From: Agrypnia vestita
Lineage: Eukaryota > Arthropoda > Insecta > Trichoptera > Phryganeidae
DNA: 64,000 bases
NCBI GenBank assembly: GCA_016648135.1
Contig: JADDOH010023140.1
Location: forward strand, 310,001 to 374,000
Direction: 5' to 3'
Shown here: positions 1-12,900 of the stretch, in pieces
Layout: every line of letters starts with the position of its first letter
Numbering within the stretch: the first letter of the stretch is position 1
The notes under the pieces: model-generated
Told to the model about the DNA's origin: nothing
What the model saw: only the letters and a program-made list of their open reading frames with translations
Database searches by the model: none
Position numbers and translations under genes: made by a program

Positions 1-3000
1 CAAAAGCAACGGGATGACATGTTGTTGCACCCAATGCAGCAGGTGTGTGCAGTGGGAACATCGAAGAATGATTTTTTTCGTAAACATATATATTTTTGAA
101 AAAAAAATCATAATTAAAATTATTTATCAGACAGAATATTATGAAATATTAAAATCTGAATCATATTAGGAGGAAAATGCTCAGAAATAAGTCATACTTC
201 AATGTTCTTACTGCACGCCCCTGCAATAGATAAAACGATGTCTGCGTTTAAACAAAATATGGTAACTGTTCTTCGAGCCACATACAATGCATTAAATGAT
301 TTAAAAAAATTATATTAAATGGTTCGGACTGGGCGATAAAAAGATATACACAAGAATTCCCGAGTATAGAAAAGGCACCAGGAGCATCAATGGCAGTGCC
401 TTAGCAAACATCTTGGTTTTTCACCTGTCAAGTTAAAACAATGTTAAAATTCAAAATTACACTTTTAAAAATCAAAGGAGTGGGACTGACATTTATTTGG
501 GAAAATTGTGGGACGCACTTTAGATTGTCATAATTCATCTTATTTAACAGTTGTGGCTATAAACAATCAGGTGCAAGGGGTAGACTAAAAAAAGGCATTG
601 TATTTGATAAACATTTACAGATATTTTTAATAAACTTGCATGAAAAATGCATGACTATTTTACCAACCGCAAGTTTGAATTCGTTATCAACCATTTTACA
701 ATATTAAAACATTATATGTTTAATAAAAACACATGTATCCGAAAATAAAGCTAGTTTTGTAATATGAAATAAACATAATGTAATGTTATTATCTAATTTT
801 GGTAAAAAAAATATTCTCTACTTATTCAAAGCTAACACAATAATAAATATACAGATAACTGAAAGTCAAGATCACATAACGCTACTAATAAATATACAAT
901 ACTTGGTAATTTGTCATTAGAGTAAATAAATTTTAATATAAAAAATAAACAATACAGCTATAGATAATTATTATTAATCTTATAATAATAATGCAATAAA
1001 GCATGTAACAAACATTATTTTTAATCCCTGCTTATGGGTGAATCACCTTTGGAAGATAATGGGCGGCATGTTCACAGGTTAAGGCAAAATATTATTCGTA
1101 TGTTTATGTCTAATTATAACATTATATTATTTCAATTCAGTCTCCTATGTCTTATAGAATGTCTTCATGAAGATATAGTCGTAACAATATTTTATATCCT
1201 CATAATATATAAAATAAAGTTTGGTCTGCCAGTGATCAAGTGACCGGGGTTTAAAGCCTCATCGCAGGGGACCAGCAAATTAGTCCTATTTTTATAACAC
1301 AAGCATTTAGTTTAGTTTGAAAATAGTAAGAATATTAATGTGACACGTCTTCCGTGTATGCACCTCTATATAAAAATTAGTTTTATCATTATATTGAAAA
1401 ACAGAGGGAGCATACTTGCAGAAAAAGAAAAAAGACCATGTGCTCAAACACAAGAGCCTGTTTCAATAGTTATATATGTATTTAATGCTAAAAATTTGAT
1501 ATAGTAAAAAAAAAATGTGCCTTATATCTGACCACGGAAATTAATTATTAAATTAAAATTATAATATATGCAACCTAATTTCACATACAAATTAATACAG
1601 ATTGTTAAATTTTTAAATCAAAAGATTTATCATAACAGAGTTTGATGAATATATTATCACATCAAATAATTTGTGTTATATTCTTAATCTTGAAAATGTT
1701 GATGATTTTATTTTGTTTAAGTATATCATGCAAGTACTGCATTTCGGTTTGATAATGGAAGGTAAAAAAGATTGATTAGTGGAAGACACACAAATCTGAA
1801 GAGGTTATAAAATTACCAACAATGAATACTCAATACTTAATTTTTTTCTATTTGTATGTATGTAAGGGGGGAGGGAGAGGAATAATTATAATATACATAA
1901 TACAAGGAAAATAAGTTTTCATAATTTCACACTGGTTAAATAAAACAAAGTCCTAGATAAGTTAGGTACACTACATGTCCAGCAGTTATAAATTTTCATA
2001 AAACTTTGGCGAGAAAAAAAATTTGGAAAACAAAGTTTTGTGAATGCCGTATCATGATTAATACTTCTGCAAATCTCCTAATGGCAATACAAATTTACAT
2101 ACTAAATCACTTTTTGAGTTAAAAAACATTTGAGTGTATTTTAAAATAATACGTCACAAACACCTGAGAAAATTAGATTTATAATTGTGTGCACTTATTT
2201 GACATGGTAAGTTGGTTAGCCCGTAGGAATACAACGATTAAAACTAATAATTTCATACAGGATGATCAACTTACCCACAAGCCATTTCTTGGTGGGGCAA
2301 CAACCCCATTCTTTCCTATTCTGGCATACCACTCTAGCTTCGTCCACTTTCATAAATTTCATGCACGCTCTTCAGTTGTTGAAGCTTTTGACAGGATCAC
2401 TAGTAAATATTTTTTTATCTGCCAGTTCTTTTGCGGTCCTCTATTCCAGTTGCTTTTAACACTCAGTTCATAAATTACCTTTGCCATACCCTCCTCACTG
2501 TTAACAAAAATTGTAGTATTTTTACCTTATCTCGCATAGAATATTTCCAACTAATAATTGACCTGCAGCTAAGACGAATGCACGTAATCTAGCGGAAATG
2601 TTTTTATCCACTTCGACATAAAGTTTACGAGATAAAATAAATATTTTTAAATGGAGAAAAATTAGCACATTTGTAAATATTTTTTGGCACTTTTTTATGT
2701 GACTGGCTTGCACCTGTTTTGTGAAGTCTATATATTATATTTAAAATATTATTATGTTTACAACAATAATGTCAAACAAAAGCGCAAAAATCCCATAAAT
2801 AAATCAGATACCAAAATTCATACTGATTTGGCAACAACATGGTGAAACCAACACCCTATCTAGTACATATATGAAATCATATAAAATGAATATATATTTT
2901 ATGTTTAATCTTTCTGTACCAAACAAGTTTTTATATGATGAACTGAATATTTAGCATAATGAAGAAATAATTTTGGCATAGATTTATAGAATTAAATATG

Positions 3001-3118
3001 AATGTAAACTTTGTAGAATCAGAGTGCAGGAGACAAGAGCAAGAACTGCAATATTTTATAAATCTCAATTGGCTTTAAAAAATATGAACAATTTGTGAAA
3101 GAGAATATTATTTTTAAC
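1..3118. other. AT-rich non-genic stretch
   Basis: No credible gene is visible. The short open frames have low-complexity AT-rich translations and no domain. A SINE-like fragment near 1.2-1.3 kb is listed separately. The rest is poly-A/T tracts and unassigned sequence. Confidence 0.6.
1216..1310 (+). repeat. tRNA-derived SINE fragment
   Basis: The segment has a degenerate B-box-like stretch followed by a tail (accagcaaattagtcctat) that recurs almost exactly in the antisense SINE-like copy near 57.97 kb. The other copy carries a recognisable tRNA-like A-box region. This one looks 5' truncated and is not a functional tRNA. Confidence 0.45.
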
Positions 3119-3270
3119 TAGCTGTTCGTACCCCGAATTGTCTGGGTTAAAAGTTCCATTATTTTGCAGTCTCAAATAAAAATAATATTTTAATCTAGGT
3201 CAGGATAGATGTGATTTCCAAGGGGGAAATATGGCCTATATATTCCACTGGGACCTAAAGAATATATATG
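3119..3270 (+). repeat. left part of G-rich tandem repeat, interrupted by a MITE
   Basis: It starts with TAGCTGTTCGTACCCCG and ends in a 'gggacctaaagaatatatatg' type unit, the same unit that resumes at 4,710. The transposon at 3,271-4,709 therefore landed inside this repeat. Confidence 0.55.
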
Positions 3271-4709
3271 CAGTGAAACTCGCTTAATAAATTCACTTTT
3301 AATAAGTTTAAATTCTGCGGTCCCGAAAAAGTCCGATACAAATTCAATATTTTTTAGGCTTAATACGTTTCCCACTTATTTTCGTTTCTCGCCTAAGAAG
3401 TGAAAATATTTATAGCCGAACTCAATTTATTCATACAAATAAATATTCATAATACGTTTTTCGGAAGACGAAATTTTGTTCAACATTCCTTAAAACCAAA
3501 CTGTTTTCATTCTGGTTGTATTTTTTCGAGGAAACAGTCGTCGACAATATTAATTACGTAATATCTCCTATTGTTTTCTAAGGCCAGCGTCACACTAGGT
3601 GTATCTTCAGTCGCGTCTTCGACGCCGCGGAATGCCGCTACATTTCTTTCCATACAATCTGTGCTATTCTGAAAATAGCAATATTGAGATGTCAAATCTT
3701 TATCCCAATCCTGACAGGTTCGTATAACATTGTATTGCCGCCAATTTCGATGTTTTAAATTTGACATGTTTGAAATTAATGAATTCAATCAATCAGAAAG
3801 CTCTAACGCGTAAACAAACTTTAAGTTATTCCCGCCCGCGGAACTTACGTCAACGTAAATCGGTGACGTCGCGTCTCGTGCTTTTGATTGCAAAGCGCCA
3901 CAATTGATAGATTGTCCGCACGTGTTTGTTCTCCACGCGGTCCGCCGCGGAATATAGTATGTAACTGCTAAATTCGGTTACGGATTTGACGCGACGTCAA
4001 AGACACGACGGAAGAAATGCGTAGTGTGGCGCCGACCTTAATGAGTTACAAAAAACGGATCAAATTTAATTTAGCAATAAAAAATACCACGAATATTCTT
4101 GCGCCTGGGAAAATATTAAGGTAGTCTTAAATCAAACATAATTAAAATAAAGAAAATCGTAATTGATCACAAAAGGTTTTTGTTTTGTCAATATACACTG
4201 ATTTATATTTCAATTCTATTTGAGTTTTCCTTTCATAATATTATTGTTAGCTTAAGACAGGTATTTTTTTTTTGCAATAGTAATTTAGATAACTTATATA
4301 ATTTCTTTACATAAGTTTACATAAGCGCTTATACATTATACATTTTACATATACATAAAATACACATTACATAAGTTTTTTTATAGTTTCCTTTTAATAT
4401 GGTTATTAATAAATAAAAAATTTGAAAGTGCTAAATTTTTTATTATTTTGGGGGGGGTTTATTGTTTTCTGACCCTCAGGTACTATTCACATAGGTAATA
4501 TTTTACAAATGTATATATGTACCTGCTTAATTTTTAAAAATAAAATGTCCTTAAATTGTCGTATTATATATACGAAAATTCAATTAAAACACAAAATTAG
4601 AAAGTGTAAATAATATACGAAAATATTTAAATCACTGTTAATATGTTTTCACGCCTAATAAGTTTTTATTTGCTGGTCCCTTGAAAAACATATTAAGAGA
4701 GTTTCACTT
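3271..4709 (+). mobile_element. non-autonomous Tigger/pogo-like element, family 'CAGTGAAACTCGC'
   Basis: The left terminal inverted repeat begins CAGTGAAACTCGCTTAATAA; the right end is its imperfect complement, ending at about 4,709 in ...gagagtttcactt. The interior has no transposase. Two further copies are in the window: 15.2-16.46 kb (same strand, right end missing) and 29.98-32.14 kb (opposite strand, interrupted). Those two start next to a TA target site. This copy is instead flanked by 'tatatg' on both sides. Confidence 0.7.
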
Positions 4710-5245
4710 TATATGCAAAATTTCGGTCAGATCCGTTAAACAAAAAATATAAAAAATTAAAAAATATATCGTGATGAGGGAATGGGGTAAAGGAGAAGGG
4801 GAAATGTCGCCTGTGTTACCAGCAGAGTCCTAAAGAATAAGTATATAAAATTTGGGTCAGATCGGTCTAACGGTACATATTTGCATGGAAAATACGTCAG
4901 GGGGAGGGGTGGAGGTAGGGGGGGGGGGGTAAAGGGGGAGGAGAGAAATGTCTCCTATGTTACCCGCCAGGTCCTAAAAAAATAAATCAGGTGGGGGGGG
5001 GATAAATAGGGAGGGGGTCGCTTCTGTTACCTGCCGAGAATAAGTAATAAATAAAGAATAAGTAAACAAAATTTGGTTCAGATCGGTCGAATGGTACAGA
5101 TTTCCATTTAAGATATATCAGGGGTAGAGGAAGGGGTAAAGGAAGAGGGGGGAAATGTCACCTATGTTACCCGCCGGGTCCTAAAGAATAGGTATGCAAA
5201 ATTTCAGTTAGATTGGTCAAACGGTGCTGATTTGTATAGATGTGA
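4710..5245 (+). repeat. G-rich tandem repeat with ~140-150 bp period
   Basis: Degenerate units each contain 'gttacccgcc(g/a)ggtcctaaagaataagta', then 'aaaatttgggtcagatcggtc', then a G-rich tract. A run of more than ten G lies near 4,920 on the plus strand. The same family occurs in inverse orientation at 51.44-52.01 kb. The repeat may be the internal array of a larger dispersed element; I cannot name the family. Confidence 0.65.
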
Positions 5246-5828
5246 AGATTACTTTGCAAAAAATAAGCTAATTGTGAAGAAATAACACAAACTCAGGAGA
5301 CAGCAATACCAGTTTATACACACTTCTGTATAATTGCACAGTTATATTCCTCTCAACTGTATTTTCAGTTGACATTGTTAAAAAAATTACAAAAATATAA
5401 ATAAACAAAAAACATTTTATGCAGAAAATTATGCAAGTAAATTTAATTTTTCCATCTATTGACTACCACACAGTAGTCTGTTATATAAAAAACACAAAAT
5501 ATTGGAATGATTATGAAGTTTTAATATTTTAAATCAGTTGGCTTGTTCAGCAATTACGCAATTTTGAACTTTAATAATGACATTATTTTGAATAAGAACT
5601 GAATAATTTAAAACTGTGAGGTGCTGCATTGAGTAAGCTGCCATGAAGTATACATAATTTTTAAGCTAATTATTCCATTTTTCAACAGCGTAACCCTTAT
5701 ATCATCACACTGCGAGAATAGAAAGGATACATTTCAAAATTTACTATTTCTGGGAAAATCCAGTGGATTCTAACACTACCTTGTTATAAAGTAGCTATCA
5801 TCATTTTTTCTTTTTTCCAAAACATGTA
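5246..5828. other. unassigned AT-rich spacer
   Basis: No ORF, repeat family or regulatory signal is recognised here. Confidence 0.5.
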
Positions 5829-6674
5829 CAGTAAAACCACGATATAACGAAACCCGATATAGCGAAAAATGACATATATCAAAAAAAAATTCGAAATTTA
5901 TCCCCTAAAACCAATTTTTCATACAAAAATATATTTATATAACGAAATCCCGTTAATATGTATAACTAAATCATTTTTGTCCCGTACGAAAAAATGCCAA
6001 TACATTTACGTAAATTTATAACAAAATAAAATGTTAAAATATTTCGCACTTTTAAAGCCGCGCCGCAGCATCTATCTCTGCCGTATGCTAACGGTTTTAT
6101 GGCCTTTTCGGCGGCGCGCGGCCGTGGCGATCTGCTGACAGGGTCGTAAAACAATTCAAATTTCTCCTTGGGTTCATAGTAGGTCCATAAAATCATTTGA
6201 CATAATTCTTGCGGCATTCACTTGGACACGTTTTACGCCGATTATCGAAAATATTTAGAATCCCACGCTTCGGACACCATACGTGCACACTACACATCTC
6301 TAATGTGTATTGCAATCCCAGACCCAAACAGCTGGAGAATACAACAAAATTAACAGGAACCCCCCGAAATTTGCAGTATGTACTTATTCTGAATGCCAGT
6401 CTCAGTGTAACGTCTGTAGAGTCGGGTTTGTTCCGCTTTTAACGCGATTATTGCATGACCGAACTGAATATTTGCATAAATTCATTTTCGTTTGACAATT
6501 GTTTATGTGTGAACTCGTCAATAATATAAATAATTCGTTAAAATATTTTATGGACTATTTTCGTACGGCATTTTGCATTATCTATTAAATATTGTTTTTG
6601 TGTGTTTACTTAAATATAGTGTGGCGTAATTTATTATTTAAAGTACATTTCCTAATATTTTGTGAAACCTTAAA

Positions 6675-8217
6675 ATGGCTTCAGGACGTGATAATTCCCG
6701 CAAAACTTTAACTATCGCACAAAAAATAATGATATTGAAGGACATCGACAACAAAGTGGACAGTAAAGGCAACATGGCCGTAAAATATGGTATTCCAGTT
6801 TCGTCTCTCTCCACGATTTAAAAAAATCGGAAGAAGATTGAAGATGCGTTTGATAGATGTAAGGCGAGCGGTTCCCAACAGCGTGTACGGCCTGCCAAAT
6901 ATGAAGAATTGGAAGAAAAATTGTTCCGAGTATTTCTCCCAAATCCGTTCAGCGAATATACCTACATCTGGTTTAATGCTTATTGAGAAAGCGAAGTCGT
7001 TGGCTCATCAGATTGGAATTGATTTTAAGGCATCAAATGGGTGGTTAGATCGCTTTAAAAAGTGACACAACATTGTTTGCCTCGCGGTTGGTGGCGATTC
7101 CCAAAAAGTTGAAGAAGCGGAAGTTGCAAGCTGGATAGCAAACAATCGGCATATTTGGGAAAAATACGATGCAAAAAATGTTTATAACTTGGATGAAACT
7201 GGTGTTTTTTATAACATGATGTCAGATCGAACACTAGCTCTTAAAGGAGAGAAATGTCATGGAGGAAAACGTAGCAAAGAACGCCTGACGGCCGCGTTGT
7301 GTACAAATATGGACGGATCCGATAAAGCAAAGATCATAGTAATCGGAAAATATGAAAAACCACGATGCTTTAGAGGCCTCGCTTTTAACACTTTTCCCGC
7401 TGTAACTTATTTCCATAATAAAAAAGCGTGGATGATGCGGGAAATATTTAAGAGCTTTGCTATTACAATGCAGAGAAAAATGGCAGCACAAGATCATAAA
7501 ACATTGATGATTTTGGATTATTGTTCAGCACATTACGTATGGGAAATTGTTGCGCCAAATATAGAATTTCTGTTCCTACCTCCCAATACTACGAGTGCTC
7601 TCCAACCGTTAGATCAGGGAATAATACAGAACTTCAAAAGCCATTACAGAAAAAGTTTATTGCATTTCTGTATTATACATGTAAACAATGGCTGTTCTGA
7701 AGAAAACTTAAGAAAATGGACGGTATTGGATGCATGTCGAGCTATGAGTTTAGCATAGCAATCGGTAACATCTACAACAATCGCGAATTGTTTTAAAAAG
7801 TGCAGGTTTTCTTCGCTGCCCATAGATGAAATTGACGCCCCTCAAGCGAGTTTAACAACGGGTGAAAGAATTTTGTTGGGATCTACAAGTTACGATGATT
7901 TCATTAATTATAACCATGAAGTGATAACGTCTGCTGCTGTTTATGTTCCTGCGCCTCGTATTACGGTATCTGAGACGAGTGATGAGGACAATAATGACAC
8001 TTTGAATGAGGAAAGCAATGAAATCTCGTCTGCTTCATTACCGTCAACTTCTGAAGCTTTTCATGCCTTAGATGTTCTCCAACGATACGTATCGGGAAGA
8101 CCAGAATTACCAGTAGATGCATTTTCCCACTGTGATTCATTAGCTAAAATAATTATATGTGACAGTGAAAGAAATGTTAAAACTAAACAGGGGAAAATAA
8201 ACAATTATTTTAAGTGA
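6675..8217 (+). pseudogene. Tigger-like (CENP-B/jerky family) DDE transposase pseudogene
   Basis: Reading from ATG 6,675 gives an N-terminal helix-turn-helix of the CENP-B/pogo type (SRKTLTIAQKIMIL..), then a second DNA-binding region (..SNGWLDRFKK), then a DDE_1 core. The catalytic aspartates are visible in NLDETGVFY, MILDYCSAH and LQPLDQGII, and the tail ends in KINNYFK. The frame is broken four times: TAA at 6,819-6,821, a one-base shift near 6,930, TGA at 7,063-7,065 (where the family has Arg) and TAG at 7,756-7,758 (where the family has Trp). The residue after the second Asp is Tyr instead of the usual Asn. This element can no longer make transposase. Confidence 0.9.
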
Positions 8218-8460
8218 ACAATGTTAAAGATTATTTTAAGTGAACAATGGTAAATTCAGAATATTTTGAGTTTGTTCAAATCTTTCAGAACAGTGCTGGA
8301 TTTATGTCACAGAGACATTATTAATCAATTAACGTATATCTCTGTGAGATATCTATAATATACGTTAATTGATTAACAATGGAAAAGATTATTTTATGTG
8401 AATAATGTTTTAAGTGAACAATATTAACATTATTTTTAAGTGAACAATATTAACAATTAT
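8205..8460 (+). repeat. reiterated end of the transposase ORF
   Basis: The last coding bases (attattttaagtgaacaat) recur about five times with small changes between 8,200 and 8,460, around the hairpin at 8,321-8,376. This looks like local slippage or duplication inside the element after the gene died. Confidence 0.6.
8321..8376. repeat. short hairpin, 19-bp perfect arms
   Basis: The arms 8,321-8,339 and 8,358-8,376 (ttaatcaattaacgtatat and its complement) pair perfectly around an 18-nt loop. Confidence 0.8.
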
Positions 8461-8935
8461 TTTGAAGTGGTTGCCGCCGTTACCGGTAAGTACCTTTGTA
8501 ATTTATATACAACCCATTTTATAAAAATGCCGCGATTCAGCTGTAAATTTTTTATTTTTGAGTTATTTTTATGTTTCATGTCCAAAACTATGTTCGAAGC
8601 GGATCTACATTTGAACACAATTAAAATATTATTTTGCGTTCGCAATATTCTGGAATTTACAAAAATCTCTTCCGAAAAATTTATCCATTTGCTTAACTGT
8701 TTTAATAACAAAACTAGTGAAAATATGTAGGTATTCAGTTCTCTCATTCTCTGAGTTCTTCCTCCGTTGTTTGCAGTACTCGCGATCTTTTTTGAGACCG
8801 TGCAACATTTTTTTGCGGCGGCATGTAACATTTATTAGTAGGATTTTTTATTTAATTCGTTATATGTGGGAATTCGTTATTATGAATTTTTATCTTTTGA
8901 TCCCTTGGATTTTTTTATATCGCGATTTTATTGTA

Positions 8936-9803
8936 TATATGAATATATTTTATAATATTTTGAAGTCAAATGGAACAAAAACATTTATTTTTTATTTTGA
9001 ATTATGTCATTTGTATTCACTGGCGTCAACCAATGTAACTAAAAAAAAGAGTATGTATCAATAAGTAGATCTCAATATAGTGATTATTACTACAGGAATA
9101 AATCAAATAACTATTTTCGGAGTTATGTCCCTTGTACTCTTGCAGTGCGACATGTACCTCTAAAAAGAAAAATTTAGTACCATTTTTGCAATAAATATTT
9201 ACGAATATCCTTTGAATCTTTCATGAAAATAAAAAATTATTACAATTCAAAATAGACTTAATACCATCAGCCTATCTCAAGTGCAAATCAGGCACCTAGG
9301 TTCCCCAAAAATACATATTTTTGAAAAAAAAAAATTAGGTAATATTTTTTCACACCAAAATAGTATGTTATTTTTTCTTAATATTTAATATACAAACACA
9401 TAAGGAAAGTAGTGACAATATTTTATGGTTTATTTATCTGCTGAATTTAAAGGAATAAATAAATAATAAATTCTATAATGAAATCCAGGTGGGTAATGAG
9501 ATGAAATGAAATGTTAATATGCCATAGACATATAACTCCATGAGCGTCCAGGACTCGGATTTGCAAATTTTTTCTCTAACTATAATTACTGCTTGGCTTT
9601 TCCCAATTTAACATTCAATTTATAATAACATGACACGAATCATGTGAAAATATTTCAAAACTTAAAAATAACATTAACAATATTTTTACCAAGAACCATA
9701 AAAACCAATAAATTTGATTAAATAAATATTTTTGTCCAGCATAAAACACAACTATAAATACAGGTATTATATACAAAATGATAAAATTACAAAAAAAAAA
9801 CAT
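8936..9803. other. downstream flank of the SIPA1L gene
   Basis: This is probably the 3' UTR and downstream flank of the minus-strand SIPA1L gene. A minus-strand AATAAA (tttatt on plus, near 9,431) is the nearest poly(A) signal candidate. Nothing else is recognisable. Confidence 0.35.
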
Positions 9804-9914
9804 TCACTGGCGTTCAACTGTTTGGAAAAACCAATTTGTAAATCTTTGTAACTGTTGTACAGCCCGAACACTTTCCTCTCGAAGGCGCCTGTTGTGGTGA
9901 CGAAGACGTTTTAC
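9804..9914 (-). CDS. SIPA1L: SIPA1L exon 10 (last coding exon)
   Basis: The acceptor is ..tgtacacag before 9,914 and the stop TGA is at 9,806-9,804. It encodes 36 residues ([23 protein letters not shown]), the end of the coiled coil and the conserved 'F-T-x-W-F-F/V' terminus of SIPA1L proteins. Phase 0 joins it to exon 9 so that LEEE continues into VKRLRHH. Confidence 0.9.
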   Translation of the reverse strand, partial: VKRLRHHNRRLREESVRAVQQLQRFTNWFFQTVERQ

Positions 9915-12900
9915 CTGTGTACAAAATACAAATTTCATTATAATTTATATTACCACTAAATATTTGGGTTGCCGAGTCTGAACCAAAAACTGAAAAAAAA
10001 ACATTATTTTTTCTGGAATGAAAATCGGAACTGAACTGGTAAAAAATGGATTGATACAAAATTAATTTTTGAAAAGTCCAAAATTAATATGAATTAAAAC
10101 TGGCTTTTATACATGAATACAACACATTTAAAAAAAATTAAATAAATATGGGGTAATAATTGATTTTGAATATGCATTTAAAAAAAGGAGCTTAGGAAGG
10201 CCAAAATTAAGATGGAGCGGCAACGTCCTCAAAGACATACCTGCCTTGGAGCTTCTGAACTGGAGAGCTGGCAAAAACCGAGATAAGTGGAGGAAAACTC
10301 TTGAGAAGGCCAGACCCACCAAGGGTTGTAGAGCCAAGAGTGATGATGATGCATTTAAAAATATTTTTAGCACAGATGTACCTTAAGGCCGGTTGTTTGA
10401 TGAGTTTTTATACTTTCCACAAATCACACAGCCTGTTTTTGCAAAAATCTATTTTTCTAAACTGTTTGCATTGAACTTGTATAAAAATTTATTCTGCATT
10501 TGCTCCAATGTACCAGAACACTACAAGAACGGAGTGTTCTGGTACATTGAGAATATATTTTTTTTATCATGATCTTTAAAGTTCATTATAGGTTAGCATT
10601 TAACAAAAGAGCTAATTAACCTTTTAACTGCCAGCCATATTTACTATGAGGGACACCTATAGGCCAGACATTTTTCCGTAAAATAAAGTAAATAAAAAAC
10701 AATAAAAATAAACATAATATGATGAAAAAGTGTAAGAACTTACCAAAGAATTATGTTTTCCGAATTTATGACGGAGTTTTTTGAAGCAAAAGCAAAATAA
10801 ATTCATTCCGCAAAATATACAACAGGGTTGTCACAATTTCACTTTTTTTGTTTTTTTTAACCTGTTTTTTAATGTTACACCTTTAATATCTTACTATTAT
10901 GTAGTGAAGTCTTCCTGCGTGTGGTATATTTCAAAATACGGTTCAACTCATGGCATTGAATGAATCAAAACATGAATCAAAATTATCCTTTGAGGCACGA
11001 AAGGATAGCTATCGCAATGAAATAGTGGTCTAGGTACTATCAACGTTACTAGTAGATTTCTATTTCGTCAGGCACATTATTTTCATTTTCATCCGGCTCA
11101 AAAAACTCTCGCAATTCGAATTCCACATCACTCTCATCAGATTCGGCGGTTTGTCCAACAATCTCATCATCATCATATGTCAGCCATTGTAATGTCACAA
11201 AAAGAAATATAAAAAATGTTTTATAAAAAAACAGAGAAACAAAAAATTCACGCGAATCTCGCGAAAAAAGATAAAAATGTGGTGTATATAGATCGCGGGC
11301 GCCGCGCCGCGTGGCTCGATGCGAGCGAGGTTTGTACCTGCTCGCCGCGAGCCGACGCGTCTTGTGCTACGAGTTGCCGTTCCGTATACACACACGCGCA
11401 CGGCGTTTGCAATAAATAAATAAGTCCGTTGCCGCATGTATTATAACAAAAAATTAACACAATAATTTGAACACACCGTGTACACAGAGAAAAAATTAAC
11501 ACGATAATTTGAACACAACAGTGTACAAAGAAAGAATTAATTTCATAAACACACTATATAGATATACTCACTCACATTGCACTATATACAGGAATACGGC
11601 GAAATAAACTCACTGATATTTTAAATAATCGTGAACAAAATCAAACTGAAGTACTGAAAAACAGAGAAACAAAAAATTCAGTTGAATCTCGCTAAAATAA
11701 AGATAAAAAAATAATTTTATAGACGCACAAGATTGTTATATTCACTCAGATTGCATTAAAAACACGAAAGTGGCGAAAAAACCGACGAATATTGTCAATA
11801 ATTGGGAACAAAATCAAGCCAAACGCGCAGTTTTAAATTGAAGTATTGCAGGATTCCCCGTTTCTCAGCCAAAAAACTTTGCAAGCGGCGACCCTAGCGA
11901 ACTCTGAGAACTGTCAGATGAAACACTTTAATAAATCGCTAATTTTACGAGATTTGGTGGTTTTAAAAATATGGTAACTGCTTGGGATCGTTGTCTATAG
12001 ATGCCAGTACGATCTAAAATTGGTGACGTGTTAAAAATCGTTTGTTGTTGTGCGCATTTACATGGAAAAATTCCCACGCGGTAACGCGTCACTGGCCTGA
12101 CGGGACATGCAAAGTTTCGCGCGTTTACGCGGCAGTGGCACTGATCGGGTTAAGAATTGATTACATGTTAGTATGACTCAATAAAGCCAGATATTGAAAA
12201 AAAATATTTTGATAGGTTCCATTTTTCTCAGAAAATTTTGGACTCAAAAGATAATTAATAAAATAACTGACCTCTTCCTCCAGTGCTCTTCTGGCTCTAG
12301 TCTCCTTGCTGAGTCTATCTTCTGCTTCATGCAACTGTCTTCGTAATGGGCAGCACTCTCCGTCAGCAGATAACTCCAGTTCTCTTCCCTCCCCCATCAT
12401 ATCCCGACCTTCTACTATCCCATCTCCAGTCAAACCCTCCATGCCTACAGATCCTGTGGTGCTTCCTTCTCCTTCCCCTAGAGATGGATATTGTTCCTCG
12501 CAGATCTTAAAGGCAGAAAAATTGAATCTATATTATATTTTGCGGTGTACAGTAATGTCCCGTTTTCCATTGCCAACATAAAAAAACTTTTTTTTTTTAA
12601 GAAATGAAGTGTACAGATTATTTTAAAATGTCGCTGATTGCTTGCTGCTAGGCCCTGCGGACGGCTTTACTAGCTGTTACACAGTTGATAGTGGCCTTGG
12701 GTGCCTGCAATTGGCTATCAGCTGTTCTCACAGCTGCATGGCTGATAGTGGTCACTGCATGGCTATTAGTGCCTGCGATTGAGTATCGCACATTACCTGC
12801 TGCTTTTCATAAAATTTCATTATTTCGTTATTACTGACCATGGAAATGTGGTGCACTGCATGCATCGTTTTTGGAGCAATTATAATATATGACATAATCT

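Larger units (their letters stand above)
5829..8933 (+). mobile_element. decayed autonomous Tigger/pogo-like transposon
   Basis: A 3.1-kb element has terminal inverted repeats CAGTAAAACCACGATATA (left) and tatatcgcgattttattg (right). It is flanked by TA on both sides (5,827-5,828 and 8,934-8,935), the TA target duplication typical of Tc1/mariner/pogo elements. It contains the transposase pseudogene at 6,675-8,217, a 19-bp hairpin at 8,321-8,376 and reiterated copies of the ORF end. A shorter relative without transposase is at 20,496-22,599. Confidence 0.88.

Noticed and set aside
7189..7758. 189-aa ORF as a host gene
   Set aside because: It is the DDE core of a transposase with stops on both sides inside an element with TA-flanked inverted repeats.
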